Positions 15,428-17,130 of a stretch of 17,130 bases of DNA are shown here, piece after piece. Under the pieces are notes generated by a model, which had not been told where the DNA came from, searched no databases, and was given only the letters and a program-made list of their open reading frames with translations. Position numbers and translations under genes: made by a program. Numbering within the stretch: position 1 is the first letter of the stretch; each line of letters opens with the position of its first letter. Origin of the DNA: Azonexaceae bacterium (GTDB taxonomy: Bacteria; Pseudomonadota; Gammaproteobacteria; Burkholderiales; Rhodocyclaceae); the NCBI GenBank assembly GCA_009469665.1, contig SSTB01000110.1, positions 1 through 17,130 of the forward strand, written 5' to 3'.

Positions 15428-15678
15428 TCTCCTTCGAAGACGCCGCCTGGGACGACTATCTCTACTGGCAGCAGAACGACAAGGCCATGCTTCGGCGGAT
15501 CAATGCCCTGATCCGCGACATCCAGCGCGATCCCTTTACCGGCATCGGCAAGCCCGAGCCGCTCAAATTCAATTTCAGCGGCTACTGGTCGCGGCGCATC
15601 GACGACGAGCACCGGGTGGTGTACAAGGTGGCCGACGAGGACATCATCCTCGCCCAGTTGCGCGGGCATTACGACTGA
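15424..15678 (+). CDS. yoeB: YoeB-family toxin (ribosome-dependent mRNA endoribonuclease)
   Basis: This 84-aa toxin has the same length as E. coli YoeB, which cleaves mRNA in the ribosomal A site. Matching blocks are WDDYLYWQ (9-16), GKPEPLK (42-48), SGYWSRRI (52-59) and EHRVVY (62-67), ending in GHYD. The catalytic positions of E. coli YoeB (E46, R65, H83, Y84) correspond here to E45, R64, H82 and Y83, all present, so the toxin should be active. The ATG overlaps the antitoxin stop (ATGA). hypC follows after 13 bases, so transcription almost certainly continues into the hydrogenase maturation genes. Confidence 0.96.
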   Translation: MISFEDAAWDDYLYWQQNDKAMLRRINALIRDIQRDPFTGIGKPEPLKFNFSGYWSRRIDDEHRVVYKVADEDIILAQLRGHYD

Positions 15679-15691
15679 AAGGGCAAGCACC

Positions 15692-15937
15692 ATGTGTCTG
15701 GCGATTCCCGCCCAAGTGATCGAACTGCGCGACGGCGACAATGCCGTGGTGGACCTGGCCGGGGTGAAGAAGGAAATTTCCCTCTCCCTGGTCGATGGCG
15801 TGGCGGTGGGCGATTACGTCATCGTCCATGTCGGCTATGCGCTCAACAAACTCGACCCCGAAGAGGCTGCCAAGACCCTGGCCCTCTTCGCCGAGATGGG
15901 CGGCGCCTTCACTCCCGACGATCCCGTGGTTCACTGA
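15692..15937 (+). CDS. hypC: Hydrogenase maturation chaperone HypC
   Basis: This is a small chaperone (81 aa) that, with HypD, carries the Fe(CN)2CO unit to the hydrogenase large subunit. It starts with the invariant MCLAIP, whose C2 (after removal of methionine, the N-terminal cysteine) is functional. The GVKKEISLSLV and GDYVIVHVGYALNKLDPEEA stretches are typical of the OB-like fold and the C-terminal helix of the family. An AAGGG ribosome-binding site precedes the ATG. The stop overlaps the hypD ATG (TGATG). Despite the toxin-antitoxin genes just upstream, the reading frame is complete. Confidence 0.97.
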   Translation: MCLAIPAQVIELRDGDNAVVDLAGVKKEISLSLVDGVAVGDYVIVHVGYALNKLDPEEAAKTLALFAEMGGAFTPDDPVVH

Positions 15938-17079
15938 TGAAATACATCGACGAATTCCGCGACGGCGAAGTGGCCAAAGGCCTGGCCGCCGCCATCCGCG
16001 CCGAGGCCGACGCGAGCCGTCGCTACCATTTCATGGAATTCTGCGGCGGCCATACCCACGCCATCTCCCGCTATGGCGTCTCCGACCTGCTGCCCGACAA
16101 CGTGCGCATGATCCACGGCCCGGGCTGCCCGGTGTGCGTGCTGCCCATCGGCCGCGTGGATCAGGCCATCCGCCTGGCCCTCGAAGAAGGCGTCACGCTC
16201 TGCACCTATGGCGACTGCCTGCGGGTACCCGCCTCCGACAGCCTGTCGCTGCTCAAGGCCAAGGCCCGGGGCGGCGACATCCGCATGGTCTATTCCAGTG
16301 CCGATGCGGTGTCCCTGGCCCAGAAGCACCCGGACAAGCAGGTGGTGTTCTTCGCCATCGGCTTCGAAACGACGACGCCGCCGACGGCGGTGGCGATCAA
16401 GCAGGCCCAGTCCCTGGGGCTGACCAATTTTTCCGTGCTCTGCTGTCATGTGCTGACCCCCTCGGCCATTTCCAGCATTCTCGAGTCGCCGGAGGTGCGC
16501 CAGTACGGCACCGTCCCCCTGGACGGCTTCGTCGGCCCGGCCCACGTCTCCACCATCATCGGCAGCCGCCCCTACGAGTTTTTCGCCGAGGAATACCGCA
16601 AACCGGTGGTCATCGCCGGCTTCGAGCCCCTGGACGTGATGCAGGCCATCCGCATGCTCATCCGCCAGGTGAACGAGAGCCGTGCCGAGGTGGAAAACGA
16701 GTTCTCCCGCGCCGTGTCCCGGGACGGCAACCGCAAGGCCCAACAACTGGTGGCGGAGGTCTTCGAGCTGCGCCGGGCCTTCGAGTGGCGCGGTCTCAAC
16801 GTCGTGCCCTACTCGGCCCTGCGCATCCGCAAGCAATTCGAAGCCTTCGACGCCGAGAAGCGCTTCCCGCTGGATTACCAATCCGTACCGGACCACAAGG
16901 CCTGCGAATGCGGCGCCATCCTGCGCGGGGTGAAGAAGCCCCAGGACTGCAAGATCTTCGGCACCGTGTGCACGCCGGAAAACCCGGTCGGCTCCTGTAT
17001 GGTCTCTTCCGAAGGCGCATGCGCAGCCCACTACACATATGGTCGCTACAAAGACGTGGCCGACCTGGTTTCGGGGTAG
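15937..17079 (+). CDS. hypD: Hydrogenase maturation iron-sulfur protein HypD
   Basis: HypD (380 aa, normal length) is the scaffold on which the Fe(CN)2CO moiety is assembled with HypC and HypE. Conserved motifs are EFCGGHTH with C36 (34-41), GPGCPVCVLP with C64 and C67 (61-70), GFETTTPPT (142-150) and CCHVLTPSA (169-177). The C-terminal cysteines C323, C325, C338, C345, C354 and C362 include the [4Fe-4S] ligands. The ATG overlaps the hypC stop by one base. No truncation or odd residue was seen. HypE would normally follow, mostly beyond the window. Confidence 0.98.
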   Translation: MKYIDEFRDGEVAKGLAAAIRAEADASRRYHFMEFCGGHTHAISRYGVSDLLPDNVRMIHGPGCPVCVLPIGRVDQAIRLALEEGVTLCTYGDCLRVPASDSLSLLKAKARGGDIRMVYSSADAVSLAQKHPDKQVVFFAIGFETTTPPTAVAIKQAQSLGLTNFSVLCCHVLTPSAISSILESPEVRQYGTVPLDGFVGPAHVSTIIGSRPYEFFAEEYRKPVVIAGFEPLDVMQAIRMLIRQVNESRAEVENEFSRAVSRDGNRKAQQLVAEVFELRRAFEWRGLNVVPYSALRIRKQFEAFDAEKRFPLDYQSVPDHKACECGAILRGVKKPQDCKIFGTVCTPENPVGSCMVSSEGACAAHYTYGRYKDVADLVSG

Positions 17080-17085
17080 GCTAAC

Positions 17086-17130
17086 GTGAGCAACGCGAAC
17101 GTTAAGGCGCTCTGCGCCGGCCGGACCCAA
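17086..17130 (+). CDS. Possible start of the next hyp gene (hypE expected), cut by the window
   Basis: Seven bases after the hypD stop codon region a GTG (17086-17088), preceded by a GTAGG that could act as ribosome-binding site, opens a frame that stays open to the window end (about 15 codons, MSNANVKALCAGRTQ). hypE usually follows hypD, but these residues do not show the recognisable HypE start motif, so the identity is only positional. The true start could lie outside the window. Confidence 0.3.
   Translation, partial: MSNANVKALCAGRTQ

Noticed and set aside
15931..17130. Open frame of about 399 codons on the minus strand
   Set aside because: It is antisense to the complete hypD gene, with no recognisable domain.

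Overview
This 17.1 kb window is high-GC bacterial chromosome with tightly packed genes, many overlapping by 1 to 8 bases. The gene content points to a respiring Gram-negative proteobacterium, most likely a betaproteobacterium (perhaps Rhodocyclales). It shows System I cytochrome c maturation (ccm), a TonB-dependent outer-membrane receptor, YfiR/CHASE8-type signalling, and a hupK-hypABFCD set for [NiFe]-hydrogenase maturation. The taxonomic guess is inference from gene content; no rRNA or tRNA gene was seen.

Left part, minus strand (1-2353): ccmA-ccmB-ccmC-ccmD-ccmE (ccmE cut by the window edge). Every junction overlaps (TGATG, ATGA, GTGA, ATGA). The operon moves heme for covalent attachment to periplasmic c-type cytochromes.

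Middle part, minus strand (2429-9888): a four-gene signalling operon, read from right to left. It encodes a TonB-dependent receptor, a YfiR-like periplasmic protein, a CHASE8-HAMP hybrid histidine kinase with its own receiver and Hpt domains, and a REC-PAS-GGDEF-EAL response regulator. The last three are coupled by ATGA overlaps. This looks like a YfiBNR-type circuit in which the outer-membrane component is a TonB receptor, the CHASE8 partner is a kinase rather than a GGDEF enzyme, and c-di-GMP turnover sits on a separate response regulator. The regulator has a complete EAL signature but a GGDQF instead of GGDEF. The YfiR-like gene has an in-frame TAG exactly between its signal peptide and its mature domain, so it is either broken, read through, or affected by a base error.

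Divergent intergenic region (9889-10282): near the receptor gene there is a candidate promoter whose -10 is overlapped by a perfect ATTACT-TT-AGTAAT palindrome, followed by a short hairpin next to the ribosome-binding site. Further right lies a long imperfect inverted repeat (10053-10116) that no recognised gene explains.

Right part, plus strand (10283-17130): hupK, hypA, hypB, hypF, a yefM-yoeB toxin-antitoxin pair, hypC, hypD and possibly the first codons of the next gene. The Hyp proteins build and insert the NiFe(CN)2CO centre of [NiFe]-hydrogenase; no structural hydrogenase gene lies inside the window. HypB carries a very long histidine-rich nickel-binding region. The toxin-antitoxin pair sits inside the operon between hypF and hypC without interrupting either gene.
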